A DNA stretch of 43,127 nt from an uncultured Eubacteriales bacterium (GTDB lineage Bacteria; Bacillota; Clostridia; Peptostreptococcales; Anaerovoracaceae), in NCBI GenBank assembly GCA_902798745.1, contig CADBXM010000013.1:1-43127 (forward strand). The letters run 5' to 3'. Below, in pieces: positions 8,585 to 15,937 of the stretch. The notes beneath the pieces are model-generated. The model was not told where the DNA came from. It searched no databases and saw nothing but the letters and a program-made list of their open reading frames with translations. The position numbers and the translations under genes are program-made. The stretch's first letter is position 1. Every line of letters starts with the position of its first letter.

Positions 8585-10126
8585 ATGCCGCATTTTATAC
8601 GCGGAAGAAAAGTAAAGAGCGCAAAGAAGGGCAAGGAGCGTAAGGGCACATATGTCAGGCAACTTACGATCGGAAGGCTCACCTACGACCTGAACAAATG
8701 GATCAGGATCTTTTCTTATGCTGCGGTATTCGTGATGGCAGTGCTCACGATCGTCGTTTTTATACTGTTCAACTTCTCAAAGTCTTACCCTGGGCGCGTC
8801 AAGTCGGACACGCTCAACTCGATGGACAAAGGGTCTGACTACATAGTGCTCAGCTGGGAAGGCGTGCAGAATGCCGACATGTATAAAGTGTGGGTCAAGG
8901 AACGCGACGTCAAATCTGAAAGACGAGGAGACCCGGAAGAAGACCAGGCCGACTACGCAAAGGCAGCTGAGATCGACGATAGCTGGCTCGAGTACGATAC
9001 TAAAGAGCCGAAGGTGAAAGTCGATGGACTCAAGGACGGCACCTCGTATTCCTTCGTAGTAAGAGCCGACAGCGTGAAAAGAGAAGGCAGTCCCACAAGG
9101 ATCAGAAACTTCAGGACCAAAAAGATCCAGACTATAGATGTCGAGAAAACGGTCACGAAATTCACATTCAGCAAGCCATTCGAGCTGGAAGCCGACGCGG
9201 AGACCGATCTTGTATTTGAGTCTGAAGATCCCGACGTGGCAGTCGTGGATCCCGAAACGAACAAGATAAAGATAACCGGAGACGGCGAAACAGAGATAAA
9301 GGTGAGGGCGAAGTCATCGAGCACTTACGAAGCCGCGAAAGAAGTCGTTGATCTTAAGGTCATAGAATCGGAAGCGGTTCCGGCAGGAGGAGCTTCCGCG
9401 CATAACATCTATCATCTCGATTCCGATAATTGCGATGTCGTAAAGATGGTGACAGGCGCCGAGGGGGCGGTCGTACCGCAAGGCCTTGCGTATACAGGCG
9501 ACAAGTACATCATAGCGTACGGAATGGGAAGTCCGAATCGCATGATCAGTTTTGACGTTGACGGCGATGGGAAGGAAGTCAGCGCGCCTACGGTATCTAT
9601 AGGACATCCGAACGGCTTCGCGTACGCTGATGAAAACGGTCTGTGCTATTGCGCGAAAGGCTGGACGTCAAAGGTGTTTACGTATGAACCGGCAAGCGGT
9701 GAATATGGATCGGTCAACTTGTCTTACGGCTGCTCGGGCATAGCTTATGACAGAAAAGAAAAACTGCTGTATACATGCTCACGGACCGCGATGGTCGCCT
9801 ATGACATAAGCGATGGATACAGCATCAAGTACAGGTGTGGGGTGGTAAGTCACAGCGGAAATACATTTACGCAGGACTGCGGCGGCCATGCCGGCATCAT
9901 GCTCAGATGCCTCTCGGGCAGCAGCAAGCATGGTATCAATTACATAGACCTTTACGATATGAAGAACGGTAATTATCTCGGCACGCTAACATGCGATCTT
10001 TCCGAAGTGGAAAGCTGCATAGTAGATGAAGACGGGTTCCTTGAAATACTTGCGAATAACTCAAGCGGGACCGACTACATATGGAAGACCGATTTGAATA
10101 TAGATACGCTTGGAGAAGGATTATAG
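8585..10126 (+). CDS. Membrane-anchored surface protein: FN3-like, BIG2-like and propeller-like domains
   Basis: 513 aa, function unknown. A basic N-terminal cytoplasmic segment (1-38) is followed by one transmembrane helix (about 43-65), so the protein is anchored with its C-terminus outside. Residues about 75-175 read like a fibronectin type III domain (DYIVLSWEGVQNADMYKVWV ... VDGLKDGTSYSFVVRA). About 185-275 resembles a bacterial Ig-like (BIG2) fold. About 285-513 is a propeller-like domain: VVPQGLAYTGDKYIIAYGM, IGHPNGFAYADENGLCYCAK, FTYEPASGEYG, SGIAYDRKEKLLYTCS, TQDCGGHAGIMLRCLSGS and SGTDYIWKTDLN. The last domain is clearly paralogous to the C-terminal half of the protein encoded at 11066-12433 on the other strand. 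Its 3' end overlaps the convergent panE-like gene by 6 nt. AGGAGA precedes the start. Confidence 0.75.
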   Translation: MPHFIRGRKVKSAKKGKERKGTYVRQLTIGRLTYDLNKWIRIFSYAAVFVMAVLTIVVFILFNFSKSYPGRVKSDTLNSMDKGSDYIVLSWEGVQNADMYKVWVKERDVKSERRGDPEEDQADYAKAAEIDDSWLEYDTKEPKVKVDGLKDGTSYSFVVRADSVKREGSPTRIRNFRTKKIQTIDVEKTVTKFTFSKPFELEADAETDLVFESEDPDVAVVDPETNKIKITGDGETEIKVRAKSSSTYEAAKEVVDLKVIESEAVPAGGASAHNIYHLDSDNCDVVKMVTGAEGAVVPQGLAYTGDKYIIAYGMGSPNRMISFDVDGDGKEVSAPTVSIGHPNGFAYADENGLCYCAKGWTSKVFTYEPASGEYGSVNLSYGCSGIAYDRKEKLLYTCSRTAMVAYDISDGYSIKYRCGVVSHSGNTFTQDCGGHAGIMLRCLSGSSKHGINYIDLYDMKNGNYLGTLTCDLSEVESCIVDEDGFLEILANNSSGTDYIWKTDLNIDTLGEGL

Positions 10127-11050
10127 ATATCCTTTGCGAAGCGCGCGGATCTTCTGGCGCGCAGTGATGGCAAGATAAAGTATCTCGTTGGCAGGAGTCG
10201 GTATGCCGTGCTTTCTTCCAAGTCTCACGACCTCTCCCGCGTACTCTTCTATCTCTATAGGGCGACCCGCTTCATAGTCCTGAAGCATCGACATCTTCTT
10301 GTCCGGCGGGAAGTTGACGAGCATCTCGATCACCTCGTCGCGATCGTCTTCATTGATATCAACGTTTTCGGCTCTTCCAACCGCCAATATCTCATCCATG
10401 AGCATCTTCATCAAAGACCTGACTTCTTTGACCTGACCGAAGAATCCGCACTCAGCCTGCACCTCGACAGCCGTCTGGCTGGCCCCGGTGTTGAGCATCC
10501 ACTTACGCCACTTTGCACGGCGCATGTCCTCGTATACCTTTACATTGATCCCGAGCTCTTTGAGCCTTTCATATGACTCTCTCACCTCAGGCTTTTCATC
10601 ATGGTTGTCCGCGTATCCGATCTGCATCTCGCCGAGAGTATGATAATAGACTCTGCGGCTCATGCGGTGGGCGTCTGTTCTGAGAACGACACCGTAAAAG
10701 ACGCGGTTGTTTGGGAACTCGCCCTGCAGCAGCTGTGTTGTCGTTATTCCGTTTTCGATTGGAAGAAGGATAGTGTCTTCATCAATAAGCAGACGGATAT
10801 CATCTATGACCGAGTCCATACTGTAGGTCTTTGCCGCGAGTATGAGCAGATCGATATGGATATCCTGCGCAGGGTCGGAATAGATGATAGGGTAGAACTC
10901 TTCGTTGTTGACTGAGATACCCTTTCTGAGCCTTTCCGCGCGGTCGCCCGTTGCGAGCAAATACACGTTATCGGGGTCTCTTTTGTACATCTCGTACATC
11001 AGAGCGCTTCCTACCGAACCTGCGCCCAAAATGCCTACTGTCTTTATCAT
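10121..11050 (-). CDS. panE: Ketopantoate reductase-like oxidoreductase (2-dehydropantoate 2-reductase, PanE/ApbA family)
   Basis: 309 aa. N-terminal NADPH-binding Rossmann motif GAGSVG (9-14), an early catalytic-Lys block LILAAKTYSMD, a substrate-domain block WRKWMLNTGASQTAVEVQ at the family's conserved Lys/Asn position, and the C-terminal signature EIEEYAGEVVRLGRKHGIPT followed by PANE. The family reduces 2-dehydropantoate to pantoate in coenzyme A synthesis, but this superfamily includes proteins with other 2-oxo-acid substrates, and no other pantothenate gene is nearby. It follows the SH3/propeller gene on the same strand by 15 nt, with AAAGGA before the start, so the two are probably co-transcribed. 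Its stop codon overlaps the convergent gene: TTATAG at 10121-10126 holds both stops. Confidence 0.8.
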   Translation of the reverse strand: MIKTVGILGAGSVGSALMYEMYKRDPDNVYLLATGDRAERLRKGISVNNEEFYPIIYSDPAQDIHIDLLILAAKTYSMDSVIDDIRLLIDEDTILLPIENGITTTQLLQGEFPNNRVFYGVVLRTDAHRMSRRVYYHTLGEMQIGYADNHDEKPEVRESYERLKELGINVKVYEDMRRAKWRKWMLNTGASQTAVEVQAECGFFGQVKEVRSLMKMLMDEILAVGRAENVDINEDDRDEVIEMLVNFPPDKKMSMLQDYEAGRPIEIEEYAGEVVRLGRKHGIPTPANEILYLAITARQKIRALRKGYL

Positions 11051-11065
11051 ATATAAATCCTTTCG

Positions 11066-12433
11066 TTAAAACTTCAGCTCGCGCACGTTCAGAGGAGTCC
11101 TCCAGATATAATCTGTTTTGCCCGGCGAGTTGATCAATAGCTGCAGATGGCCGTCTTTTCCGACGCAAGCGCTCTCTATTTCACCGATTTTGATCTTTAT
11201 GGAGCCGAGATACGCGTAGTCAGATGCGCGATATATATCGATATAGTTTGTCTTCCTTTTGTTCGCTCCGCTGATACCATGGAAGATGAAACCCTCTCCT
11301 GCACCGCAATCCTGTATGTAGTGGAATATGCCGTGCCTGCATCTGGAGAATAGCACCTTGTGAGAGAATTTCCCATCGGCACTGTATGCTCTGATGCCAG
11401 TGTGCGAGGTGGCGTAAATAAGCTTTGTGGCATTATCGTATCCAACTCCCGATGAAGAGTACGGGGTTCTGGATTTTCCGTATTTGCCAGTAGCTGGATC
11501 ATAGGTGTAGATCCTCTTCTGATTTCCTTTGAAGATGTAGCACTTTTTCGTGATAGGATCCCATGTGATGCCGTTAGGGTGTCCTATGTTGAAAGAGAAC
11601 TTGCTAGCAGCAAGGCGTTGGCCGCTCGCCGAGTATGTCACTACTCCCTGACCGGCTGCCATTCCATAGACGATATGATATTTGCTGCCGGTGAACGTAA
11701 AGCCCTGAGGCACGATGGCGTTTCTATAACCTTCTATCGGGAAAAGGGCTTTGCAGTTTTTCTTGTTGAATGTGTAAACGACTCTTGCCTTGCCTCCCGC
11801 AGTCGGATTTGTCAGAAGTGCTCTGGCAAGCTCAGACTTTCCCTGGAGTACTTTGGCGGACGGTTTTTTAAATGCCGAAGAACCAGGTCTAACATATTCT
11901 GCATAGACATAGGCGGTCTTTCCGCCGACTCTGGCTTTATACCATTCCAGATCGCTGCCTTTCATTTTTGCCGGAAGCAGAAGTCCTATTGTTGTTCCGA
12001 AATCCGCAGTACCTAGCCTCTTGAAATCAGTTGAAGGGCCGGTCCTGTAGTTCAGCGCGTCGGTAGTCGTTCCCTGAGCCTTGCTCCAGACTATATCCTT
12101 GACCATGTCGGCTCTGATATAGCCGCTTTTTTTACTTGTCGACACATAATACCAACGGTTCTCCAGTGAGGTGCTGCCGTCTTTTGTAAATACTTCACGC
12201 TGAAGAGTGAGCTTGGTGTTCCGCTTGAGAGTCGCGACCGACTTCGAGGAAGTGCTCGCCGACTTTCTCAGATTGACATCGCTGTAAGCGACTTTGCCTG
12301 TCGCGGTGACAGAGGCAGCCGATGATCCAGGCGCGATATCCGTACCAAGAGCCGGTAGCATCGCCGTGAACACGAATGCGATGATAAATGCAGCGCTGAT
12401 CTTTTTCAGCAGTATATTCTTTGTGTTGTTCAT
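11066..12433 (-). CDS. Secreted protein with two SH3b-like domains and a C-terminal propeller-like domain
   Basis: 455 aa. I use the second ATG (12433) because AAAGGGAG lies 4-5 nt before it; the upstream ATG at 12460 has no such site. The N-terminus is a signal peptide (NNTKNILLKKISAAFIIAF ... GTDIA). Two bacterial SH3-like repeats follow: SDVNLRKSASTSSKSVATLK ... YYVSTSKKSGYIRADMV and LNYRTGPSTDFKRLGTADFG ... VGGKTAYVYAEYV. SH3b domains commonly bind peptidoglycan. The C-terminal 240 residues are propeller-like: AIVPQGFTFTGSKYHIVYGM, IGHPNGITWDPITKKCYIFK, QDCGAGEGFIFHGISGA, KTDYIWRTPLN. This half is paralogous to the end of the 8585-10126 protein. No catalytic residues were recognised; a wall-bound sensing, binding or hydrolytic role is possible. 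Confidence 0.78.
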   Translation of the reverse strand: MNNTKNILLKKISAAFIIAFVFTAMLPALGTDIAPGSSAASVTATGKVAYSDVNLRKSASTSSKSVATLKRNTKLTLQREVFTKDGSTSLENRWYYVSTSKKSGYIRADMVKDIVWSKAQGTTTDALNYRTGPSTDFKRLGTADFGTTIGLLLPAKMKGSDLEWYKARVGGKTAYVYAEYVRPGSSAFKKPSAKVLQGKSELARALLTNPTAGGKARVVYTFNKKNCKALFPIEGYRNAIVPQGFTFTGSKYHIVYGMAAGQGVVTYSASGQRLAASKFSFNIGHPNGITWDPITKKCYIFKGNQKRIYTYDPATGKYGKSRTPYSSSGVGYDNATKLIYATSHTGIRAYSADGKFSHKVLFSRCRHGIFHYIQDCGAGEGFIFHGISGANKRKTNYIDIYRASDYAYLGSIKIKIGEIESACVGKDGHLQLLINSPGKTDYIWRTPLNVRELKF

Positions 12434-12504
12434 TGTTCTCCCTTTGTTGTCCCTTTCCATTTCCCTGCCGCCTAGCGCATCGGCGTGGATAATAATTCAT
12501 CATG

Positions 12505-12534
12505 ATTATAGAAGTAGAAAGAAATCGCCTTCAA
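12505..12534 (-). promoter_or_regulatory. Predicted promoter for the SH3/propeller gene
   Basis: On the minus strand: TTGAAG (12534-12529), 18-nt spacer, TATAAT (12510-12505). Transcription would start near 12498, giving a leader of about 65 nt. It is divergent from the rpsF promoter in the same intergenic region. Confidence 0.6.
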
Positions 12535-12615
12535 CAAACCTTTACAAACAAAAACCTTTATATCTTGTAAGCATTTTGGGGGATCGGACAGCTTCAAAAA
12601 AGGCTGAAAAAAGGC

Positions 12616-12644
12616 TTGCTTTTGCATGGTCTTTTGAATAAAAT
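12616..12644 (+). promoter_or_regulatory. Predicted promoter for rpsF-ssb-rpsR
   Basis: TTGCTT (12616-12621), 17-nt spacer, TAAAAT (12639-12644). It sits about 80 nt before the rpsF start and is followed by a structured leader. Confidence 0.55.
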
Positions 12645-12660
12645 GAATGAGCGCGTCAAT

Positions 12661-12718
12661 ACGGACGTGCATGCCAACTGCGCAGAGAGAATCTGCGCCG
12701 CTATAGACCACAGGAGGT
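12661..12718 (+). promoter_or_regulatory. Candidate S6:S18 autoregulatory leader of rpsF
   Basis: The rpsF leader contains a perfect 7-bp hairpin, GCGCAGA (12680-12686) / TCTGCGC (12692-12698), with the loop GAGAA and CCG (12698-12700) at its 3' foot, then the SD AGGAGG (12712-12717) 7 nt before ATG. In many bacteria the S6:S18 complex binds a leader hairpin carrying a CCG element and represses its own operon. The hairpin and CCG are seen; the regulatory role is inferred from gene order and position, and the exact consensus was not checked. Confidence 0.4.
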
Positions 12719-12724
12719 GTCAAC

Positions 12725-13012
12725 ATGAGAGATTATGAACTTCTATTCGTGCTTGATCCGAGCCTGGATGAAGAGACAAAGGCAAACCTCATCGAAACCG
12801 TCAAGGGCGTTATCAATGCTGACGGCGAAGCCGGCGAGGCTGATGTCTGGGGCGACCGTAAGCTCGCTTACAAGATTGGCAAGAACACAACAGGCTACTA
12901 CGTAGTTCTGCCGTTCAAGGCTAATGCAGACCTGCCAAAGGAACTCGACAGAAGACTCAGGATCAACGAAAACGTTATGAGGCATATCATCGTAAGCCAG
13001 GATGAAGAGTAA
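12725..13012 (+). CDS. rpsF: 30S ribosomal protein S6
   Basis: 95 aa, typical for S6. The start MRDYELLFVLDPSLDEE, central WGDRKLAYKIGKNTTGYYVV and final LDRRLRINENVMRHIIV are the conserved family blocks. S6 binds the central domain of 16S rRNA as a heterodimer with S18, encoded two genes downstream. A strong AGGAGG site precedes ATG. It heads the conserved rpsF-ssb-rpsR cluster. Confidence 0.97.
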   Translation: MRDYELLFVLDPSLDEETKANLIETVKGVINADGEAGEADVWGDRKLAYKIGKNTTGYYVVLPFKANADLPKELDRRLRINENVMRHIIVSQDEE

Positions 13013-13028
13013 CATCAGGAGGTAAGTT

Positions 13029-13541
13029 ATGAACAGTGTAGTACTTATCGGAAGACTTACCAGAGACCCTGAACTCAGCTATACTCCTAACACTCAGTCG
13101 GCAGTCTGCCGCTTCACTATCGCAGTAGACAGACCGAGAAGGCAGGGAGAAGATCAGGGCGCTGACTTTATCCGTATCACTGTATGGGGCAGACAGGCAG
13201 AGACTTGTGACCGCTACCTCTCCAAGGGCAGACAGGTCGCAGTGCTCGGCAGGATCCAGACAGGAAGCTACAAGAACAGAGAGGGTGTCACAGTCTACAC
13301 GACAGATATCGTGGCAGACAGAGTCGAATTCCTCAGCAACGGTAACGGCGGACAGAGCGACCGCGGCGGCTCTTATCAGGGCGGCGGACAGGGTTCGTTC
13401 GGCGGCGGCAGAGACCAGGGATTCGGTGGAAATGAGACCCAGGGCACAGGCTTCAGCCCGGCTCCGGCTAATGAAGGTTCCGACCTCTTTGACGACATGC
13501 CGGATACCTTCCAGGCAGCCGAAGATGATATTCCATTCTAA
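13029..13541 (+). CDS. ssb: Single-stranded DNA-binding protein
   Basis: 170 aa. N-terminal OB fold (about 1-105): [60 protein letters not shown] flexible Gly/Gln/Ser-rich linker (about 110-155) is followed by the acidic tip ending DDIPF, the conserved peptide that recruits replication and repair partners. SD AGGAGG lies just upstream (13018-13023). Position between rpsF and rpsR is the standard Firmicutes arrangement and ties SSB expression to ribosomal protein control. Confidence 0.97.
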   Translation: MNSVVLIGRLTRDPELSYTPNTQSAVCRFTIAVDRPRRQGEDQGADFIRITVWGRQAETCDRYLSKGRQVAVLGRIQTGSYKNREGVTVYTTDIVADRVEFLSNGNGGQSDRGGSYQGGGQGSFGGGRDQGFGGNETQGTGFSPAPANEGSDLFDDMPDTFQAAEDDIPF

Positions 13542-13561
13542 GAAAGGGGAAAGCACGAATC

Positions 13562-13813
13562 ATGGAAAGAAATCCAAGACCTAGACGCATGAACACAGGC
13601 ATGAGAAGACGTAAAGTCTGCCAGTTCTGCGCTGATCCGGAAAAGAAGATCGACTATAAAGATGCAGAGACTCTTAAGAAGCACATCACAGAGAGAGGAA
13701 AGATCCTCCCTAGAAGAGTAACAGGAACATGCGCAATGCATCAGAGAGCTGTTGCTAAGGCTATCAAGAGAGCAAGAGTAGTCGCGATCCTTCCATTCGA
13801 CGCGGATCAGTAA
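13562..13813 (+). CDS. rpsR: 30S ribosomal protein S18 (Cys-containing form)
   Basis: 83 aa. Conserved core: [60 protein letters not shown]. The CxxC plus the later Cys and His suggest the zinc-binding (C+) form of S18. It pairs with S6 on 16S rRNA. A terminator follows directly, so it is the last gene of the operon. Confidence 0.97.
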   Translation: MERNPRPRRMNTGMRRRKVCQFCADPEKKIDYKDAETLKKHITERGKILPRRVTGTCAMHQRAVAKAIKRARVVAILPFDADQ

Positions 13814-13849
13814 ACCGAGATCGAAATCAGATCACAAAAAACAAAACGC

Positions 13850-13880
13850 AAAAACTCCGACCATTTAGGCCGGAGTTTTT
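13850..13880. terminator. Probable bidirectional intrinsic terminator between rpsR and the ABC exporter genes
   Basis: AAAACTCCG (13851-13859) pairs with CGGAGTTTT (13871-13879) around an 11-nt loop, with inner CC/GG pairing possible. T-rich sequence follows on the plus strand and TTTTTGCGTTTTG on the minus strand, so it can stop both convergent operons. Its T-run overlaps the stop codon of the minus-strand ATPase gene. Confidence 0.8.
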
Positions 13881-14628
13881 ATTTGTTCTGCACAGAAGAA
13901 GTTTTGACATTGTTGTCGTAATACGCGAGAGCCTCTTCATATGGTCCATCGTATACCACCTTGCCTTTATGGATCACTATGCCGCGCTCGCAGAGCATGC
14001 CGGCGTATTCTCTGTGGTTGACGGTCATAACCAGAGTAGTATCACCATCGGCCGTGAGTTTTTTAAGCCGATGGACAGCTTCATCGGAGAATTGCTTTGA
14101 CCCCAATGAAAAGCTCTCATCGTATATCATGATGTCTGGTTTGCGTTCCGTGTAGATCGCGAAACCGAGACGGCTTGCCCGCCACTTCTTATACTGCTTC
14201 ATTGGCAGGTTCTTTTCATTCTCGAGTTCAGCGAATCCGAAGACGGCATCTTCGCTCTCGGCTGCCTGATCATCTGACCAATCGAGCAGCTTGCACCTCA
14301 GACGGTAATTTTCGAGACCACTCATCTCGGCCTTGAATCCCATTCGGTAATTGAGTACAGCGGTCACTTTTCCGCTTACTTCAAGCGAGCCTGAGTCAGG
14401 CGTGATGGCACCGCAGAGTATCTTCATGAGAGTAGTCTTGCCCGAGTACGGAAACCCGATTATACCCACTTTTTCACCCTTATGTATCTCAAAGTTGATG
14501 CCTCTGAGTACATTCCTCTTTCGACCGGCTTTCAACCCAAGCAGCAGAGATTTGATTTTCTGCCAGTTGGTCTTGTACACACGGTAACTCTTTACGATAT
14601 TGTCTGCCCTGATGACTACTTCTCTCAT
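13879..14628 (-). CDS. Polysaccharide ABC exporter ATPase (TagH/Wzt-like) with altered signature motif
   Basis: 249 aa, nucleotide-binding subunit partnered with the permease just upstream on the same strand (9-nt gap). The Walker A is GFPYSGKT (58-65), Walker B DIMIYD followed by E171, and the H-loop NHRE (H205). The family's short N-terminal region before Walker A (FEIHKGEKVGIIG) and a Q-loop-like turn fit KpsT/TagH/Wzt proteins. The oddity is the signature region: where relatives have a Ser-Ser-Gly-Met type motif before ARLAFA, this protein reads QYKKWRASRLGFA (145-157), lacking the Ser and Gly that contact ATP in the partner subunit. There is no C-terminal carbohydrate-binding extension. 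The likely role is export of an undecaprenyl-linked wall glycopolymer. Confidence 0.82.
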   Translation of the reverse strand: MREVVIRADNIVKSYRVYKTNWQKIKSLLLGLKAGRKRNVLRGINFEIHKGEKVGIIGFPYSGKTTLMKILCGAITPDSGSLEVSGKVTAVLNYRMGFKAEMSGLENYRLRCKLLDWSDDQAAESEDAVFGFAELENEKNLPMKQYKKWRASRLGFAIYTERKPDIMIYDESFSLGSKQFSDEAVHRLKKLTADGDTTLVMTVNHREYAGMLCERGIVIHKGKVVYDGPYEEALAYYDNNVKTSSVQNK

Positions 14629-14637
14629 ACAAGTCTC

Positions 14638-15441
14638 CTAAACCAGTTCCGGAATACGCCTTCCGACTCTCTTCCAGAGAAGTCCGCACAGCGCCGTCAG
14701 AACAGCCATTACAATAACAAAGTATATGAAGAGGCGACCGCGCTCCCATATCCAGATGTGATACGCAAAGCAGTTCCGGAAGCCTTCGGCCAGATAGCAT
14801 ATCGGGTTGAAAGCGAAGAATAGGTTGTTGCTGTTGTGTACGTTATATATTATGCCCGAGAGCCAAAAGAATGCGGTCCTGATCACACGAATGAATTCGA
14901 TGAAGTCAGAACTTATTGTGTTGATCAGCGCAGTAAGCATGACCCATATGTAGCAGAAGATCACGGTCAAAAGAATGTATATCGGGAGTTGGAGCCAATA
15001 TATGCTCGGCATGACCCCCGCGCAGACTGACGTAATAATCAGGGCTGCGATCATCGCAAGATATACGTAGAATCGCGTCATGACCGCTATCAAGGGAACT
15101 GTGGTCAGCGGGAATCCGGTATAGCGTACGATATTTGCTTGTCTTTGGAAGCATCCCGAACCCCAGACGAGTAGATCGGAAATGAACTGCCATTGGACGA
15201 TGCCGGCCGCGAGCCAGATGAAATAAGGACAGTGCAAGTCTTCGACTTTCGCGGTGCCTCTGAAGCCTACTGTGATGGCGAAATAAAACATGAAAAGATA
15301 AAAGACCGGCTTGGCAACTGCCCAGAATATGCCGAGATCGGAAGCGTTGTGCTGCCGTTCCAAGTCAATTCTTGCGATGCTGACCGTCAAAGTGAAGTTT
15401 GCTATATTTTCTTTGATCACCTGTGCGAGCCATTTGAACAT
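14638..15441 (-). CDS. Polysaccharide ABC-2 exporter permease (TagG/Wzm-like)
   Basis: 267 aa from ATG 15441 (MFKWLAQVIKENIANFTLTV). About six transmembrane segments with family blocks: ARIDLERQHNASDLGIFWAV, PVFYLFMFYFAITVGFRG, GFPLTTVPLIAVMTRFYVY, WLSGIIYNVHNSN and FNPICYLAEGFRNCFAY (the conserved Asn-Pro near the last helices). This is the membrane half of the exporter whose ATPase follows. The open frame extends 63 codons further upstream to a TTG, but that part is translated from a hairpin-rich intergenic element and I do not accept it. No SD precedes the ATG. A TGTTATAAT extended -10 lies only 12 nt before the start, suggesting a nearly leaderless mRNA. Confidence 0.85.
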   Translation of the reverse strand: MFKWLAQVIKENIANFTLTVSIARIDLERQHNASDLGIFWAVAKPVFYLFMFYFAITVGFRGTAKVEDLHCPYFIWLAAGIVQWQFISDLLVWGSGCFQRQANIVRYTGFPLTTVPLIAVMTRFYVYLAMIAALIITSVCAGVMPSIYWLQLPIYILLTVIFCYIWVMLTALINTISSDFIEFIRVIRTAFFWLSGIIYNVHNSNNLFFAFNPICYLAEGFRNCFAYHIWIWERGRLFIYFVIVMAVLTALCGLLWKRVGRRIPELV

Positions 15442-15453
15442 ATTATTAAATAA

Positions 15454-15462
15454 ATTATAACA
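15454..15462 (-). promoter_or_regulatory. Extended -10 promoter of the TagGH-like exporter operon
   Basis: On the minus strand TGTTATAAT (TGnTATAAT form). No -35 hexamer is recognisable 16-18 nt upstream, as is common for extended -10 promoters. Expected transcription start is within about 5-9 nt of the permease ATG, so the transcript would be leaderless or nearly so. Confidence 0.5.
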
Positions 15463-15469
15463 CGCGCAG

Positions 15470-15661
15470 ATGACTCCGTCCTGAAAGACGGAGTCATTTT
15501 CGGGTTTCAGCGGTGCGTCGATTCCCGATACGGCCTTCCCGCAGTTTACGCAAGGCATTCCATAGCCACCGTGAAACCCGAAAGAGCTGAAGCTCCTGCG
15601 CGTGTTGACGGCGTCGCTCGCTTCAACCAAGCGAGCTTGATGAAGCTTCGCTCCTGCGCGT
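15470..15661. repeat. Dense cluster of inverted and direct repeats, possible structured RNA or palindromic mobile unit
   Basis: Four elements are seen. First, an 11-bp hairpin ATGACTCCGTC (15470-15480) / GACGGAGTCAT (15487-15497) followed by TTTT on the plus strand. Second, a long inverted repeat 15498-15514 / 15568-15583 (TTTCGGGTTTCA...CGGT against ACCGTGAAACCCGAAA) with one extra base, enclosing a small stem GCCTT (15533-15537) / AAGGC (15552-15556). Third, an 8-bp hairpin GCTCGCTT (15616-15623) / AAGCGAGC (15629-15636). Fourth, a direct repeat GCTCCTGCGCGT at 15592-15603 and 15650-15661. The first hairpin could act as a plus-strand terminator, but no plus-strand gene precedes it. Confidence 0.6.
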
Positions 15662-15705
15662 ACTTTAATAATTATTAATGAAAGGCGTTTTTTGCGGTCT
15701 GAAAG

Positions 15706-15734
15706 TTGTCAACAGAACGGGATAACTTTATAAT
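15706..15734 (+). promoter_or_regulatory. Predicted promoter of the VanZ-glutamine-type ABC operon
   Basis: TTGTCA (15706-15711), exactly 17-nt spacer, TATAAT (15729-15734). Predicted start near 15741, leaving a leader of about 197 nt that contains two hairpin systems. Confidence 0.7.
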
Positions 15735-15745
15735 TTTTCAATCAA

Positions 15746-15833
15746 ATGTTGCAGCATGATCACTTGCAGCAACATCATTTGCAATGCCCGGTCAAAGGCG
15801 ACATGTAAAAATGTGAGAAGTCGATTTACCGGG
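15746..15833 (+). promoter_or_regulatory. Structured 5' leader, possible cis-regulatory RNA
   Basis: ATGTTGC (15746-15752) pairs with GCAACAT (15769-15775). A second, longer fold has CCCGGT (15787-15792) / ACCGGG (15828-15833) enclosing CGAC (15799-15802) / GTCG (15820-15823). No T-run follows, so it is not a simple terminator. I could not match it to a riboswitch class I know. Confidence 0.4.
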
Positions 15834-15937
15834 ACAAAAACCGCAAAACAACATAATACAAATACAAACACTACATATAAGCTAATTACTATAAGTCAGA
15901 GAAAAAATAGAAAAACAGAAAGAAGGTCTCAAACAAC

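Larger units (their letters stand above)
15442..15937. other. 496-nt gene-free stretch between exporter and VanZ-like gene
   Basis: It holds the exporter promoter (15454-15462), a complex of nested inverted and direct repeats (15470-15661), a TTGTCA/TATAAT promoter for the VanZ operon (15706-15734) and a structured leader (15746-15833), then an A-rich stretch to ATG 15938. I see no convincing gene. The minus frame through 15630-15442 contains CVNCGK but no start with an SD. Confidence 0.6.

Noticed and set aside
15442-15630. N-terminal 63-codon extension of the exporter permease, with a CVNCGK motif
   Set aside because: It begins at TTG with no SD, is translated from hairpin and inverted-repeat DNA, contains the operon's own -10 sequence, and the family's proteins begin near MFKW. 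I also considered a decayed IS605-type TnpB end for the CxxC motif but see no other support.
15720-15860. T-box or lysine/glycine riboswitch before the VanZ-transporter operon
   Set aside because: No T-box sequence or recognisable riboswitch core; hairpins alone do not support a class call.
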